Counted from the stretch's first letter, positions 55,021 to 62,081 are shown. The stretch: DNA of 64,000 nucleotides from UBA12018 sp051656605 (GCA_051656605.1 JBOGCF010000017.1:124001-188000); one strand, 5' to 3'. Notes: a model not told the origin generated them from the sequence alone. Numbers and translations are program-made.

Positions 55021-55524
55021 ATGAAACGAACACAATCTCAGTCCTCAATGCACTATTCGTTCTTGGAAAACGAAACCTATTCGACGTTATCGTCACGTAG
55101 TAAATTGATCTTTCATGCTTGTTTCCAACTTTGGACCAAGCGTGGCGAAAAACCGGTCACGATCGACAAATACCTCAACCGCTACATCGCCTTGTATATT
55201 GGTGAGCACTCGTTCTCAATAAGCTCCCTGAATAGGAAGATTTGGGTTTATTTCAAGAAGCTCGGATTATCAATCATAAACCGTAAAATAACGTTTGTTT
55301 TTGCATCCGAATCGAGCACTGAAAACCCAAATTCGGTGGTTCCGTCACGGGTACAAAATGGCATGCCACGGGAACAAAACGGCACGTCACGGGAACAAAG
55401 TGGCCTATTTCAGGAACAAAGTGGCACGTCACAGGACACGACCACCTCGCAAACCCACAACACACAAACACCTATACACCACAACTTTACAAGCACGAGC
55501 AGCCTTAAAAAGCGTCGTCGGTAA
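55021..55524 (+). CDS. accessory-module protein with 7-residue repeat tail
   Basis: 167 residues from the ATG at 55021 (MKRTQSQSSMHYSFLENE); an ATG ten codons upstream is also in frame. The N-terminal ~100 residues are helical with two or three HTH-like stretches (TLSSRSKLIFHACFQLWTKRG, TIDKYLNRYIALYIGEHSFSISSLNRKIWVYFKKLG), which may be DNA-binding. The C-terminal part has four 7-residue repeats (RVQNGMP/REQNGTS/REQSGLF/QEQSGTS, DNA 55348-55431) and then a Thr/Gln/Ser-rich tail ending KKRRR. I do not recognise the family. Its place just upstream of the primase-helicase suggests a role in the same module, for example initiation. Confidence 0.62.
   Translation: MKRTQSQSSMHYSFLENETYSTLSSRSKLIFHACFQLWTKRGEKPVTIDKYLNRYIALYIGEHSFSISSLNRKIWVYFKKLGLSIINRKITFVFASESSTENPNSVVPSRVQNGMPREQNGTSREQSGLFQEQSGTSQDTTTSQTHNTQTPIHHNFTSTSSLKKRRR
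55348..55431 (+). repeat. four tandem 21-nt in-frame repeats
   Basis: CGGGAACAAAACGGCACGTCA-type units encode RxQNGxx. Copies differ at a few bases, mostly third positions and codons 6-7, and keep the reading frame. Confidence 0.8.
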
Positions 55525-55626
55525 TCATCAAATTAACAACCATTTTCGGCGTTATATATATACATATATGATTTCCTGGCGGCATATATGTATCTAATAT
55601 AACCCGAGCCTAAAATCAATCATATC

Positions 55627-57408
55627 ATGAGAAAGAAAGTATTCTTCGTAGATTCGAAAGAAACACACGAGTTGGTATTCAGAGCCCTTGGGGCCAAACG
55701 TTGCCTATGTCCGCTATGTAGCCACACGCGCAAAAAGCGGAACGAACCTACCCTGTGCTGGGACTATACCAAAAATGTGGGGTATTGCCAACACTGTGGT
55801 GCGGTATGCGTGCTGCACAAGGAACAGCCTGTACAACCCCAGACGCAGCAGTCGGCTCCCGAACCGGTGATAGATCCACAAGCTCAGCATGCGCGCCTTG
55901 TTTCCCGGTATCCGCTCGAAAAACGCTCGCTCTCGCCCCGTGCCATCGAGTGGCTTGAAGCTCGCGGTATCGATGCCGAAATCGCCCGCCAAATGGGTTG
56001 TTTCAGCATCCCGATGGGGCGCGACGACGAAGCCATCGCGTTCGTGTTTCGACGCGACGGACTCGAGACCAACATCAAGTTCAGAACCCTAAAGGAGAAA
56101 GGTTATTTCTTTGCCACCTCGGGCGCGCTGATGCATCCCTACAATGCCGATGCCATAGGCAAACACACCACCCTCATCATTACCGAGGGCGAAATGGACT
56201 CGATCGCATGCTTGTGCGCCGAATTGCCCAACACGACCGGAGTACCCAACGGCGCGGGTTCGAAAAACATGGCATGGATAGATACCTATGCCGAGGAGAT
56301 GGCAAAAGTAGAACGCTTCTACATCGCGGCCGACGACGATGCCCGCGGGCACGAATTGCGACAGGCGCTGATCGATAAACTGGGTGCAGAACGTTGTCAT
56401 ATCGTAACCTACAACGGGTACAAAGATGCCAACGAGTTGCTGCAAAACGAAGGGAAAGAGGCACTCAAAGCTCAATTGCAAAAGGCTTCGCAACCTGAGA
56501 TCGAGCACATCATCAACCTGAGTAACGAGCTCGATAGCTTTGAAGAATTCTTTGCCGATGGGGGCATGAAAGGGTTGAAGATCGACATGCCCGAGATCGA
56601 CCAGATTGTGAGTTGGCGCCCCGGAAGTTTTATCGTTGTCACAGGTATACCGGGACACGGAAAATCGGAGTTTATCGACTTCCTCGTTGTTTCGCTCAAC
56701 AGACTACACGGTTTCAAGACTTTGTTTTTCAGTCCCGAAAACGATCCGGTCACTTACCACATGAGCAAACTGAGCATGAAAATAACCGGCAAACGCTTTG
56801 GCACTCCCTACATGACCCACGAGGAAATGAGCACGGTGTATACCGATATCAAGCAAAATTTCTTCTTCATCGAGCCCGACCTGTTCGACATTGATCAAAT
56901 ACTCGAACTCGCCGCCGTGATGGTAAAAATGCACGGGATCAAAGTTTTTGTGGTGGATCCGTTCAATACGCTCGAACTCAAAAACCCGGAAAACATCAGT
57001 GAAACCAACGTGATCAACCGACTACTCGGTAAGTTCAAAGCCTTTGTTCGTACCTACAATGTATCGCTGATATTGGCCGCCCATCCGCGCAAAATGGATC
57101 TGCTTGGCAAAAGCGATGTAGCGAATCACCGCGAACCTACGCTGTACGACATCAGCGGATCGGCCAATTTCTACAACCGTTGCGACTATGGTATCATCGT
57201 GCATCGACCCGACAAAGATGTGAAGGACACAAAGGGGGATCGCAACTATACCAACATCACCTTTGAGAAGATCCGTTGGCGCGAACTGGGCAATCCTGCA
57301 TCTTGCAAACTGCGCTACAACTACGTAAACGGACGCTACGACAGCTTGCACAAAACGGCTGCCGAGTGGGACTATACGTGGTGGGAAGAGGTTGAATCGG
57401 CTGACTGA
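55627..57408 (+). CDS. T7 gp4/Twinkle-like primase-helicase
   Basis: 593 residues. An N-terminal zinc-ribbon primase domain (CLCPLCSHTRKKRNEPTLCW...GYCQHCG) precedes a TOPRIM-like block (TTLIITEGEMDSIACLCAELPNTTGVPNGAG near 190; FYIAADDDARG near 235). The RecA-type helicase follows with Walker A VVTGIPGHGKSEF near 338-346 and Walker B KVFVVDPFNTLELKNPE. Further helicase motifs, VSLILAAHPRKMD and the R-rich arginine finger region SANFYNRCDYGIIVHRPD, lie near the C-terminus. The family unwinds DNA and primes lagging-strand synthesis in phages, plasmids and mitochondria. Its presence next to an iteron-like array, HU and a lysozyme-like gene points to a replicating element now in the chromosome. 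No terminase, capsid or integrase accompanies it. Confidence 0.93.
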   Translation: MRKKVFFVDSKETHELVFRALGAKRCLCPLCSHTRKKRNEPTLCWDYTKNVGYCQHCGAVCVLHKEQPVQPQTQQSAPEPVIDPQAQHARLVSRYPLEKRSLSPRAIEWLEARGIDAEIARQMGCFSIPMGRDDEAIAFVFRRDGLETNIKFRTLKEKGYFFATSGALMHPYNADAIGKHTTLIITEGEMDSIACLCAELPNTTGVPNGAGSKNMAWIDTYAEEMAKVERFYIAADDDARGHELRQALIDKLGAERCHIVTYNGYKDANELLQNEGKEALKAQLQKASQPEIEHIINLSNELDSFEEFFADGGMKGLKIDMPEIDQIVSWRPGSFIVVTGIPGHGKSEFIDFLVVSLNRLHGFKTLFFSPENDPVTYHMSKLSMKITGKRFGTPYMTHEEMSTVYTDIKQNFFFIEPDLFDIDQILELAAVMVKMHGIKVFVVDPFNTLELKNPENISETNVINRLLGKFKAFVRTYNVSLILAAHPRKMDLLGKSDVANHREPTLYDISGSANFYNRCDYGIIVHRPDKDVKDTKGDRNYTNITFEKIRWRELGNPASCKLRYNYVNGRYDSLHKTAAEWDYTWWEEVESAD

Positions 57409-57487
57409 AAAGGCCCAATATCGCCCGTATATAACCCCATCGCACGACCGATATACCCTATCGAGTGAGCCCCAACACGGGACTGCC

Positions 57488-57718
57488 TCAGGGTTCGCCC
57501 AGAAAGGTTACCAAACATGCCACCATCTTGGGCGAAAGCATCTTGGCATAAGGCCTCCATCCTGTGGCTTCGAGCGCGGCTTGCAGGTCACGTGTTTCAC
57601 GAATCCATTTACGAAGCATTTTGGAGGCCGATTGCGGTGCTATATCGGGACAATAGAGACTGGCCAACTCTCCGAACGAATAGGCTCGGTACACAAATTC
57701 TCGGTCGGTATTTTTCAT
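57488..57718 (-). CDS. DUF4248 protein
   Basis: 76 residues: MKNTDREFVYRAYSFGELASLYCPDIAPQSASKMLRKWIRETRDLQAALEATGWRPYAKMLSPKMVACLVTFLGEP. The pattern FGELAxLYxPxxxPxSAxxxLxxWI and the end MLSPKxVxxLVxxLGEP match DUF4248, a Bacteroidota-restricted family usually next to HU-HIG and primase genes. It looks like a small HTH protein with three helices, perhaps a repressor. It is encoded opposite to the HU gene from the other side of the iteron-like array. A TATCTTTA promoter and two 11-bp direct repeats lie just upstream of its start. Confidence 0.82.
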   Translation of the reverse strand: MKNTDREFVYRAYSFGELASLYCPDIAPQSASKMLRKWIRETRDLQAALEATGWRPYAKMLSPKMVACLVTFLGEP

Positions 57719-57740
57719 AACAGCTTGATTTTATCACTTT

Positions 57741-57748
57741 TAAAGATA
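57741..57748 (-). promoter_or_regulatory. -7 promoter element of the DUF4248 gene
   Basis: The minus strand reads TATCTTTA (one mismatch to TAnnTTTG), 22 bp ahead of the ATG. Confidence 0.55.
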
Positions 57749-57751
57749 GTA

Positions 57752-57784
57752 ATATCAGGTATCAAAACCTAATATATCAGGTAT
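57752..57784. promoter_or_regulatory. two 11-bp direct repeats, likely operator
   Basis: ATATCAGGTAT occurs at 57752-57762 and 57774-57784, spaced 22 bp start to start (two helical turns), immediately upstream of the DUF4248 promoter. Confidence 0.5.
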
Positions 57785-57788
57785 TTAT

Positions 57789-57903
57789 CGCACGCTCGAT
57801 GCGTATTTTTTGTCACGCTGCGTGACTGATTTTACGCACGCTGCGTCGGTATTTTCGGTCACGCTCGGTGAATGAATTCACGCACGCTGCGTGAGCAAAT
57901 GAC
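57789..57903. repeat. five tandem 23-nt iteron-like units
   Basis: Units begin at 57789, 57812, 57835, 57858 and 57881. Units 1, 3 and 5 open CGCACGCT; units 2 and 4 open GTCACGCT. Each centres on a near-palindrome of TCACGC/GCGTGA or CGCA/TGCG type, followed by a T-rich 8-9 nt spacer. The constant 23-nt pitch and alternation imply real repeats rather than chance. It lies between the divergent DUF4248 gene and the HU-HIG gene, near a replicative helicase. Confidence 0.8.
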
Positions 57904-58004
57904 CGATTCACGACAGAGACAGATCAAAACGTACAAATACGTAAAAAGAGAGACGAATACCGACGAACAGAGACGAACACGGATTCTCTCCCTATGGCGT
58001 AACG

Positions 58005-58012
58005 TATCTTTG
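58005..58012 (+). promoter_or_regulatory. -7 promoter element of the HU-HIG/glucosaminidase operon
   Basis: TATCTTTG, 78 bp before the HU start. The spacer contains an AT-rich stretch but no hairpin. Confidence 0.65.
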
Positions 58013-58090
58013 AAATGTGATCGGACAACAACAATAACCGGTCACAATTGGAATTGAACCTTTTACGTATCATTTTAAACACAAAAAAGT

Positions 58091-58525
58091 ATGTCATTAA
58101 AGTACAAATTGATTTGGCGTAAAGATCTACGCAAAGACGCGGCAGCAGACGCTCGCCTGGTGTATGGAGCAACAAAGGCTTCTCGCAAATACTCGTTCGA
58201 GGAGATGTGCAGCGAAATTGAAAGCACCTGTTCGGCCACCGAAGCCGATGTAAAAATGGTAATCAGCGCCTTGGTGACTCAAGCCAAAAAGGCATTGCTG
58301 CGCGGCGAAATTGTAGCCATCGAAGGACTCGGCAATCTGCAAATGCGTGCCGGAAGCAAGGGGGTAGCGACCGAGGAAGAATTCAAAGCTCACTTGATGA
58401 AAAGACCGGTGATCTTGTTTCGACCGTCAACCTCGTTGCTCGATCTACGCGACAAGGCCAAATTTGAGGCCATGGAAGTGGTTACCAGATCCGAAGAGTG
58501 CGACAAGCCTCACTCGCTCGACTAA
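58091..58525 (+). CDS. HU-HIG-like histone-like DNA-binding protein
   Basis: 144 residues. An HU-like helical N domain with a basic start (MSLKYKLIWRKDLRKDAAADARLVYGATKASRKYSFEEMCSEIESTCSATEADVKMVISALVTQAKKALLRGEIVAIEGLGNLQMRAGSKGVA) is followed by a C-terminal extension VATEEEFKAHLMKRPVILFRPSTSLLDLRDKAKFEAMEVV. The ALxxxxxxxLxxGExVxIxGLGxLQ core is the HU dimer arm. The long C-terminal region fits the HU-HIG type of Bacteroidota. It would bend DNA near the iteron-like array just upstream of it. It is followed 31 bp later by the glucosaminidase gene. Confidence 0.85.
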   Translation: MSLKYKLIWRKDLRKDAAADARLVYGATKASRKYSFEEMCSEIESTCSATEADVKMVISALVTQAKKALLRGEIVAIEGLGNLQMRAGSKGVATEEEFKAHLMKRPVILFRPSTSLLDLRDKAKFEAMEVVTRSEECDKPHSLD

Positions 58526-58556
58526 TTATTTTTCACCTTAAAATCAGAAACATACC

Positions 58557-59063
58557 ATGAATCAAAACACGGCTCCTTTTACAGACAAAAAGACCCTCTT
58601 TGTGACGCAGTTGTTTGCCGCGGCTGCCGAATCGGGCAAAGTTTTCAACATCAACCCCTCCGTAATGTTGGCACAAGCTGCCATCGAATCGGGCTGGGGA
58701 GAGAGCAACCATGCCGTAGTCAACAAAAATTACTTTGGCATCATTGCCTGTGGCAAACCCAATGCCTACTGGCACGGCGGCAAAAGTGCGACAAACCGTC
58801 GCGGCCTCTCGTTTCGCCGATACGACTCGGTCCAAAACAGCTTTCTCGACTACGGCCGCCTCTTGCGTGCACAGTATCCTCGTGCGGCCAACGTCAGTAA
58901 TTTTCCCGAGTCTTTTGCGCTCGAAATCTCATACAGTGCCTATATCTGCGATAAAAACGGTGACAACCGCGAGCACTATCGCCGCATGCTCATCAGCATC
59001 GAAAAAGATATCCGCCAGATCATCGAAGCGCACGGCCTCGGTACCGAAGAGCAACGGGCGTAA
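58557..59063 (+). CDS. GH73-like glucosaminidase without signal peptide
   Basis: 168 residues: VTQLFAAAAESGKVFNINPSVMLAQAAIESGWGESNHAVVNKNYFGIIACGKPNAYW, then GLSFRRYDSVQNSFLDYGRLLRAQYP. The catalytic Glu is in QAAIESGWGES, near residue 44. This is the FlgJ/AcmA-like fold that cuts peptidoglycan between GlcNAc and MurNAc. No signal peptide or anchor is seen, unlike wall-maintenance enzymes, so it is more like a phage endolysin that needs a holin or lysis. The tiny membrane peptide encoded after it would suit that role, but this is inference. Confidence 0.88.
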   Translation: MNQNTAPFTDKKTLFVTQLFAAAAESGKVFNINPSVMLAQAAIESGWGESNHAVVNKNYFGIIACGKPNAYWHGGKSATNRRGLSFRRYDSVQNSFLDYGRLLRAQYPRAANVSNFPESFALEISYSAYICDKNGDNREHYRRMLISIEKDIRQIIEAHGLGTEEQRA

Positions 59064-59125
59064 AACTCCGGGCTACTCCCTCATTGATTTTCACCACGCA
59101 CATTCATCTAAAAAAACAACACAGT

Positions 59126-59230
59126 ATGAAAAAGCTCAAATCGTTCTTTGACATCCTCTGGGCACTACTTGCCCTGCTCACCGGCCGATGCCCCAAGACA
59201 GCCCCACCAGGCCGCTGTCCGCTCGGGTAA
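59126..59230 (+). CDS. 34-residue membrane peptide, smalltalk-like
   Basis: MKKLKSFFDILWALLALL then TGRCPKTAPPGRCPLG: a basic start, one hydrophobic helix and a short Cys/Pro/Gly tail. The 'MKKLKSF' opening and the place after the lysin match the short 'smalltalk' genes that commonly close HU/amidase cassettes in Bacteroides; the name is a database label and no function is known. It might act as a holin-like or pinholin-like partner to the glucosaminidase. It ends 10 bp before a strong terminator. Confidence 0.7.
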   Translation: MKKLKSFFDILWALLALLTGRCPKTAPPGRCPLG

Positions 59231-59239
59231 AAGCGATCC

Positions 59240-59298
59240 TCCCCGCTCCTTCTCGCGTGCCATTTCAATGGCCCCGACTAGCGAGCGGGGATTTTTTT
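59240..59298 (+). terminator. strong terminator of the accessory module
   Basis: TCCCCGCTC pairs with GAGCGGGGA, followed by a run of seven T (59292-59298). The loop contains a second small hairpin (GCCATT/AATGGC). Confidence 0.9.
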
Positions 59299-59392
59299 AC
59301 TCAAAACTCCGGCTAAACAGTGATGTATAAACGACATGTGTCTCGTTTGTGTTAAAATAGTATCGATACATTGTAGTCTTATCGTCTTTATT

Positions 59393-59400
59393 TACATTTG
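59393..59400 (+). promoter_or_regulatory. promoter of the small secreted protein gene
   Basis: TACATTTG, with TTG at 59371-59373, 19 nt upstream: both promoter elements are present. The ATG follows 38 bp later. Confidence 0.75.
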
Positions 59401-59438
59401 CGATTATCCTTTATATCTAACGCATAGAACCATTTACG

Positions 59439-59774
59439 ATGAAACATTTGAAGCGAACCTTATTAGCAGGAGTCCTTTTCTGCTCTGCAATGGCAACATT
59501 GTGCGCACAGAGTACTTTATCAATACCTCTGGATGGTAAGTGTAAAGACGTTATCAAATCGCTTCGGATTTTGAGCACGAATGACTCCATCGCAGTTGAC
59601 ATATTTAAGGAAGACTGTAAGATTACAAATATGCCTCTCGCACAAAAGCAAGCATTACTAAAAAAGAACTACAGGGATATTATTGCATTTTTTGAGAGAA
59701 AAGAAAATGCGGAATATCGGTGCGAACCTAAAAAGCCTTTCAAACATCCCGACCCTGTTTTACTAATAGAATAG
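59439..59774 (+). CDS. small secreted protein, unknown
   Basis: 111 residues. The signal peptide MKHLKRTLLAGVLFCSAMATLCAQ is clear. The mature part (TLSIPLDGKCKDVIKSLRILSTNDSIAVDIFKEDCKITNMPLAQKQALLKKNYRDIIAFFERKENAEYRCEPKKPFKHPDPVLLIE) has three Cys and helical sections. I know no family. A full promoter precedes it, and it has no partner gene in an operon. It may be periplasmic or exported. Confidence 0.6.
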   Translation: MKHLKRTLLAGVLFCSAMATLCAQSTLSIPLDGKCKDVIKSLRILSTNDSIAVDIFKEDCKITNMPLAQKQALLKKNYRDIIAFFERKENAEYRCEPKKPFKHPDPVLLIE

Positions 59775-59791
59775 CACCACAAATAAAATAG

Positions 59792-59929
59792 TCTTTTTGC
59801 CAGAGACTAGAAGCAGACAAACTGCTCGAAGCTCTCGCAAAATGTGAACTGACGGGAAGGTTGAAGGAGATTGCCGCCACACTCGACGAAAACTCAAACC
59901 CGGTAATCATGCTGGCCAAGTATCGGTGA
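59792..59929 (+). pseudogene. remnant C-terminus of a 6-bladed beta-propeller protein
   Basis: The frame from 59792 (no start codon; preceded by a stop) encodes RLEADKLLEALAKCELTGRLKEIAATLDENSNPVIMLAKYR and ends at the TGA at 59927-59929. The closing pattern ...LKEIAxxLDExxNPVIMLxKx is, to my knowledge, typical of 6-bladed beta-propeller proteins of Bacteroidota. Only about 45 codons of what would be a ~380-codon gene remain. The stop lies 2 bp before the 3' end of the convergent hipA gene, which suggests an insertion or deletion event at this spot. Confidence 0.55.
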
Positions 59930-59931
59930 CG

Positions 59932-61185
59932 CTATACCTGTACAAAATCGGACTTAATATCTTCAATAAGCTTGCGATCAATGTCTAATTCCTCACAGTA
60001 TTTCTCGAAGGTTTCGGCAGCTAATGCAACTTTATCAATTAGAGCATTGTAGTCTTGAATATCGCTGGTCGCTCCTATCTTTTCCAGGTCACTTCGGGTT
60101 ATATTGTCAACCTTTCCATTAATGGAAAGAGAATGTCTGTTTGCATAAGCCGGTGCGGCAAGATCAACACTGTATGTAAGGTCATAAGCCGGCGACAACC
60201 TCCATGTTCCTTTTCGATCCATACAGAAAGCAAAGTTTTTAGAGTGATCATCGACATTTCTGGTTATTACATTAAATACCATTCTTAAAAACTGTTGTTT
60301 GCTATCGTCATAAGGTAGCTTAAGACGTCTGATTACGGTAAAAATATCTTCATAGCTATCGCTTAACGGCCACATTGCCGCGAGTGTTTGTGTATGGATC
60401 TTTTCATTTCCGATTCGATCGAAGCGTTGTGTGAGAAAGTGTGTAAGATTTCCGTAGGTACGAAGTTCAGAGGGCATTATGTTAATTCCTGCATCCAAAG
60501 CCATACGATAATACACATATTCTAGTTTCGCATAAGGATAGTCTGATCCATCGTCATACTTTAAGATATAATGTTCAAAACCTTCGGGAATAGAACTCTG
60601 CCCCGAAATTACTTCTCCGGTTTCTTTATTCAACGCAATGATTGCTTTGGGACGCTTCCCCCCGGGAGACGAGCTAATTTTAATTAAGTCTTGCCACAAA
60701 ATTGACTTTTCACTATCAATTACAGTTGTTTTCCGCTCGGTCAGGATTTGTTTAGCAAAATCATATAACCGCTGAACGTCTACATCGAATGTGGTGTTAT
60801 CTCCTAATTCTTGTGCCGGTTCATATTCTAACGCACCCATTGCTCTACTTCCGATAAACGCAAGGTGATCAATCGGTGTTATCTTTTTTGTTGATATGTT
60901 ATTATCTCTGATCCATGCTGCAAACAAGGAGTCACCCCACTTGTCGGGCAGAGAGTCGGCTATCATAGTAGGAAGTCCTTGATACAATTTATCTTTATCT
61001 CCGTTCCATGGCAGTTGTTTACGACTACGAGGAGAGTCTATAGACATCGTAAGTGGTGCAATATCTAATTTTCGTTCTAAAAAGGAAGGGTCGTATTCAA
61101 ATATAGCTACACCTGCTTTTTTATCCCAAGATAAAAAGCCTACATCCATCCCCCATAGCTTTACTTTTACAACATTCGTTTCCAT
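59932..61185 (-). CDS. hipA: HipA-family serine/threonine kinase toxin
   Basis: 417 residues. The HipA layout is an N-terminal subdomain (VKLWGMDVGFLSWDKKAGVAIFEYDPSFLERKLDIAPLTM). A Ser-rich activation-loop region around KISSSPGGKRPKAIIALNKETGEV precedes the kinase core. HYILKYDDGSDYPYAKLEYVYYRMALDAGI holds the ATP-binding Lys, VITRNVDDHSKNFAFCMD the catalytic Asp loop, and LSPAYDLTYS the metal loop. HipA phosphorylates the Glu-tRNA synthetase or related targets and halts translation. Translation starts 3 bp after the hipB stop. The length is typical, and all core motifs are intact, so the toxin should be active. Confidence 0.93.
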   Translation of the reverse strand: METNVVKVKLWGMDVGFLSWDKKAGVAIFEYDPSFLERKLDIAPLTMSIDSPRSRKQLPWNGDKDKLYQGLPTMIADSLPDKWGDSLFAAWIRDNNISTKKITPIDHLAFIGSRAMGALEYEPAQELGDNTTFDVDVQRLYDFAKQILTERKTTVIDSEKSILWQDLIKISSSPGGKRPKAIIALNKETGEVISGQSSIPEGFEHYILKYDDGSDYPYAKLEYVYYRMALDAGINIMPSELRTYGNLTHFLTQRFDRIGNEKIHTQTLAAMWPLSDSYEDIFTVIRRLKLPYDDSKQQFLRMVFNVITRNVDDHSKNFAFCMDRKGTWRLSPAYDLTYSVDLAAPAYANRHSLSINGKVDNITRSDLEKIGATSDIQDYNALIDKVALAAETFEKYCEELDIDRKLIEDIKSDFVQV

Positions 61186-61188
61186 CGC

Positions 61189-61479
61189 TTATTTTTTATG
61201 TTGTTTCAGATACAAAGCTCTCGGACTTTCGGGAAGCTCGGGCAACAGTTTTTCGATTTCGTCTAGTGAATCTATTGCACGCAGCAATTTGAGCAATGAC
61301 GCCAACGTGATTCCGGTAGACGATCCGTTTTCGAATGAGCTTATCGTAAATACACTTAATCCCGACTTAAAGGCGATCTCTTTTTGTGTATATCCCATAC
61401 GCTTGCGGTATTGGCTAAACCGTAGTCCGATCTCTCGGATAATCTGATCTCCTGTTTTTTCGTATAATTCGTCGTACAT
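61189..61479 (-). CDS. hipB: HipB-family antitoxin (XRE-type HTH)
   Basis: 96 residues. An XRE HTH occupies residues ~12-68 (IREIGLRFSQYRKRMGYTQKEIAFKSGLSVFTISSFENGSSTGITLASLLKLLRAIDSL) with a C-terminal tail EKLLPELPESPRALYLKQHKK that could sit against HipA. It binds operators at its own promoter and blocks HipA. Two matching palindromes TATAG-N6-CTATA lie just upstream (61506-61521 and 61546-61561). Confidence 0.92.
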   Translation of the reverse strand: MYDELYEKTGDQIIREIGLRFSQYRKRMGYTQKEIAFKSGLSVFTISSFENGSSTGITLASLLKLLRAIDSLDEIEKLLPELPESPRALYLKQHKK

Positions 61480-61501
61480 AGTCTTGTCTTTTCCTTTTAT
61501 C

Positions 61502-61509
61502 CAAATATA
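61502..61509 (-). promoter_or_regulatory. -7 promoter element of hipBA
   Basis: The minus strand reads TATATTTG, 23 bp ahead of hipB. It overlaps the first operator. Confidence 0.65.
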
Positions 61510-61561
61510 GATATATCTATAATAACAACAAAATAAGGGCGAAAATATAGTTTTATCTATA
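61506..61561. promoter_or_regulatory. two HipB-type operators
   Basis: TATAG-ATATAT-CTATA at 61506-61521 and TATAG-TTTTAT-CTATA at 61546-61561 are spaced 40 bp apart, close to four helical turns. The first lies on the promoter; both together would let HipB dimers bind cooperatively and repress. Confidence 0.65.
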
Positions 61562-61597
61562 GTTAAATACTTAAAAGGTTTGTATCAATCTTTTTTG

Positions 61598-61605
61598 TAT
61601 GTTTA
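61598..61605 (+). promoter_or_regulatory. -7-like element of the Dabb gene
   Basis: TATGTTTA, within TTTTTTGTATGTTTAGGGTG, is a close match to the region before the Crp gene at 62082. Confidence 0.45.
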
Positions 61606-61629
61606 GGGTGTTAATTGAAAGACAAAACC

Positions 61630-62037
61630 ATGAAACGCAGAAGTATGATCAAAAATGCGGCTTTGCTGGCCGGTGGAGCGGTATTGACCGGTTGCGACAC
61701 GAATAAGCAAACCTCCCAATCGTTGAATAACCTGTTTGTTCACCATGTATTGTTTTGGTTGAAAGAGCCGAATAATCCGCAAGCTTGTGCCGATTTTGAA
61801 GCCGGACTCAAGAAGTTACTCGAGATTGATTTGATTGTGGATAAACACATTGGTAAGCCTGCCGCAACCAACCGCGACGTGATCGAAAACACCTATACCT
61901 ATTCGATGATTGCTTGCTTTAAAAACAAGGCCGACCAAGATGCCTACCAACCGCATCCCCAACATCAGGAGTTTATCAAGAACTGCGAACACCTTTGGAA
62001 TCGCGTCATGGTAATTGACTCCGAAGCTGCTATATAA
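61630..62037 (+). CDS. Dabb (stress-responsive A/B barrel) protein with lipoprotein-type signal
   Basis: 135 residues from the ATG at 61630 (MKRRSMIKNAALLAGGAVLTGCDTNK). A twin-Arg-like and lipobox signal is followed by a single Dabb domain (LFVHHVLFWLKEPNNPQACADFEAGLKKLLEIDLIVDKHIGKPAATNRDVIENTYTYSMIACFKNKADQDAYQPHPQHQEFIKNCEHLWNRVMVIDS). Dabb proteins are small dimers, some with a ligand pocket; function here is unknown. An unusual feature is the lipoprotein export signal on a domain that is usually cytosolic. The upstream TTG at 61615 gives a longer N-terminus but is less likely. Confidence 0.85.
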   Translation: MKRRSMIKNAALLAGGAVLTGCDTNKQTSQSLNNLFVHHVLFWLKEPNNPQACADFEAGLKKLLEIDLIVDKHIGKPAATNRDVIENTYTYSMIACFKNKADQDAYQPHPQHQEFIKNCEHLWNRVMVIDSEAAI

Positions 62038-62081
62038 AATGGCGCAAAATGCAAATAGCGATCTCTTTACTTGTTTTTTTG

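Noticed and set aside
57392..57772. 126-codon plus-strand frame opposite DUF4248
   Set aside because: It covers the end of the primase-helicase gene and the antisense of DUF4248; no family features or promoter.
57789..57903. CRISPR array reading of the 23-nt repeats
   Set aside because: Units are contiguous with no unique spacers, only five copies, and no cas gene is in the window.
55021..59298. Complete prophage
   Set aside because: No integrase, terminase, capsid, portal or tail genes; only replication-like and lysis-like genes are present.
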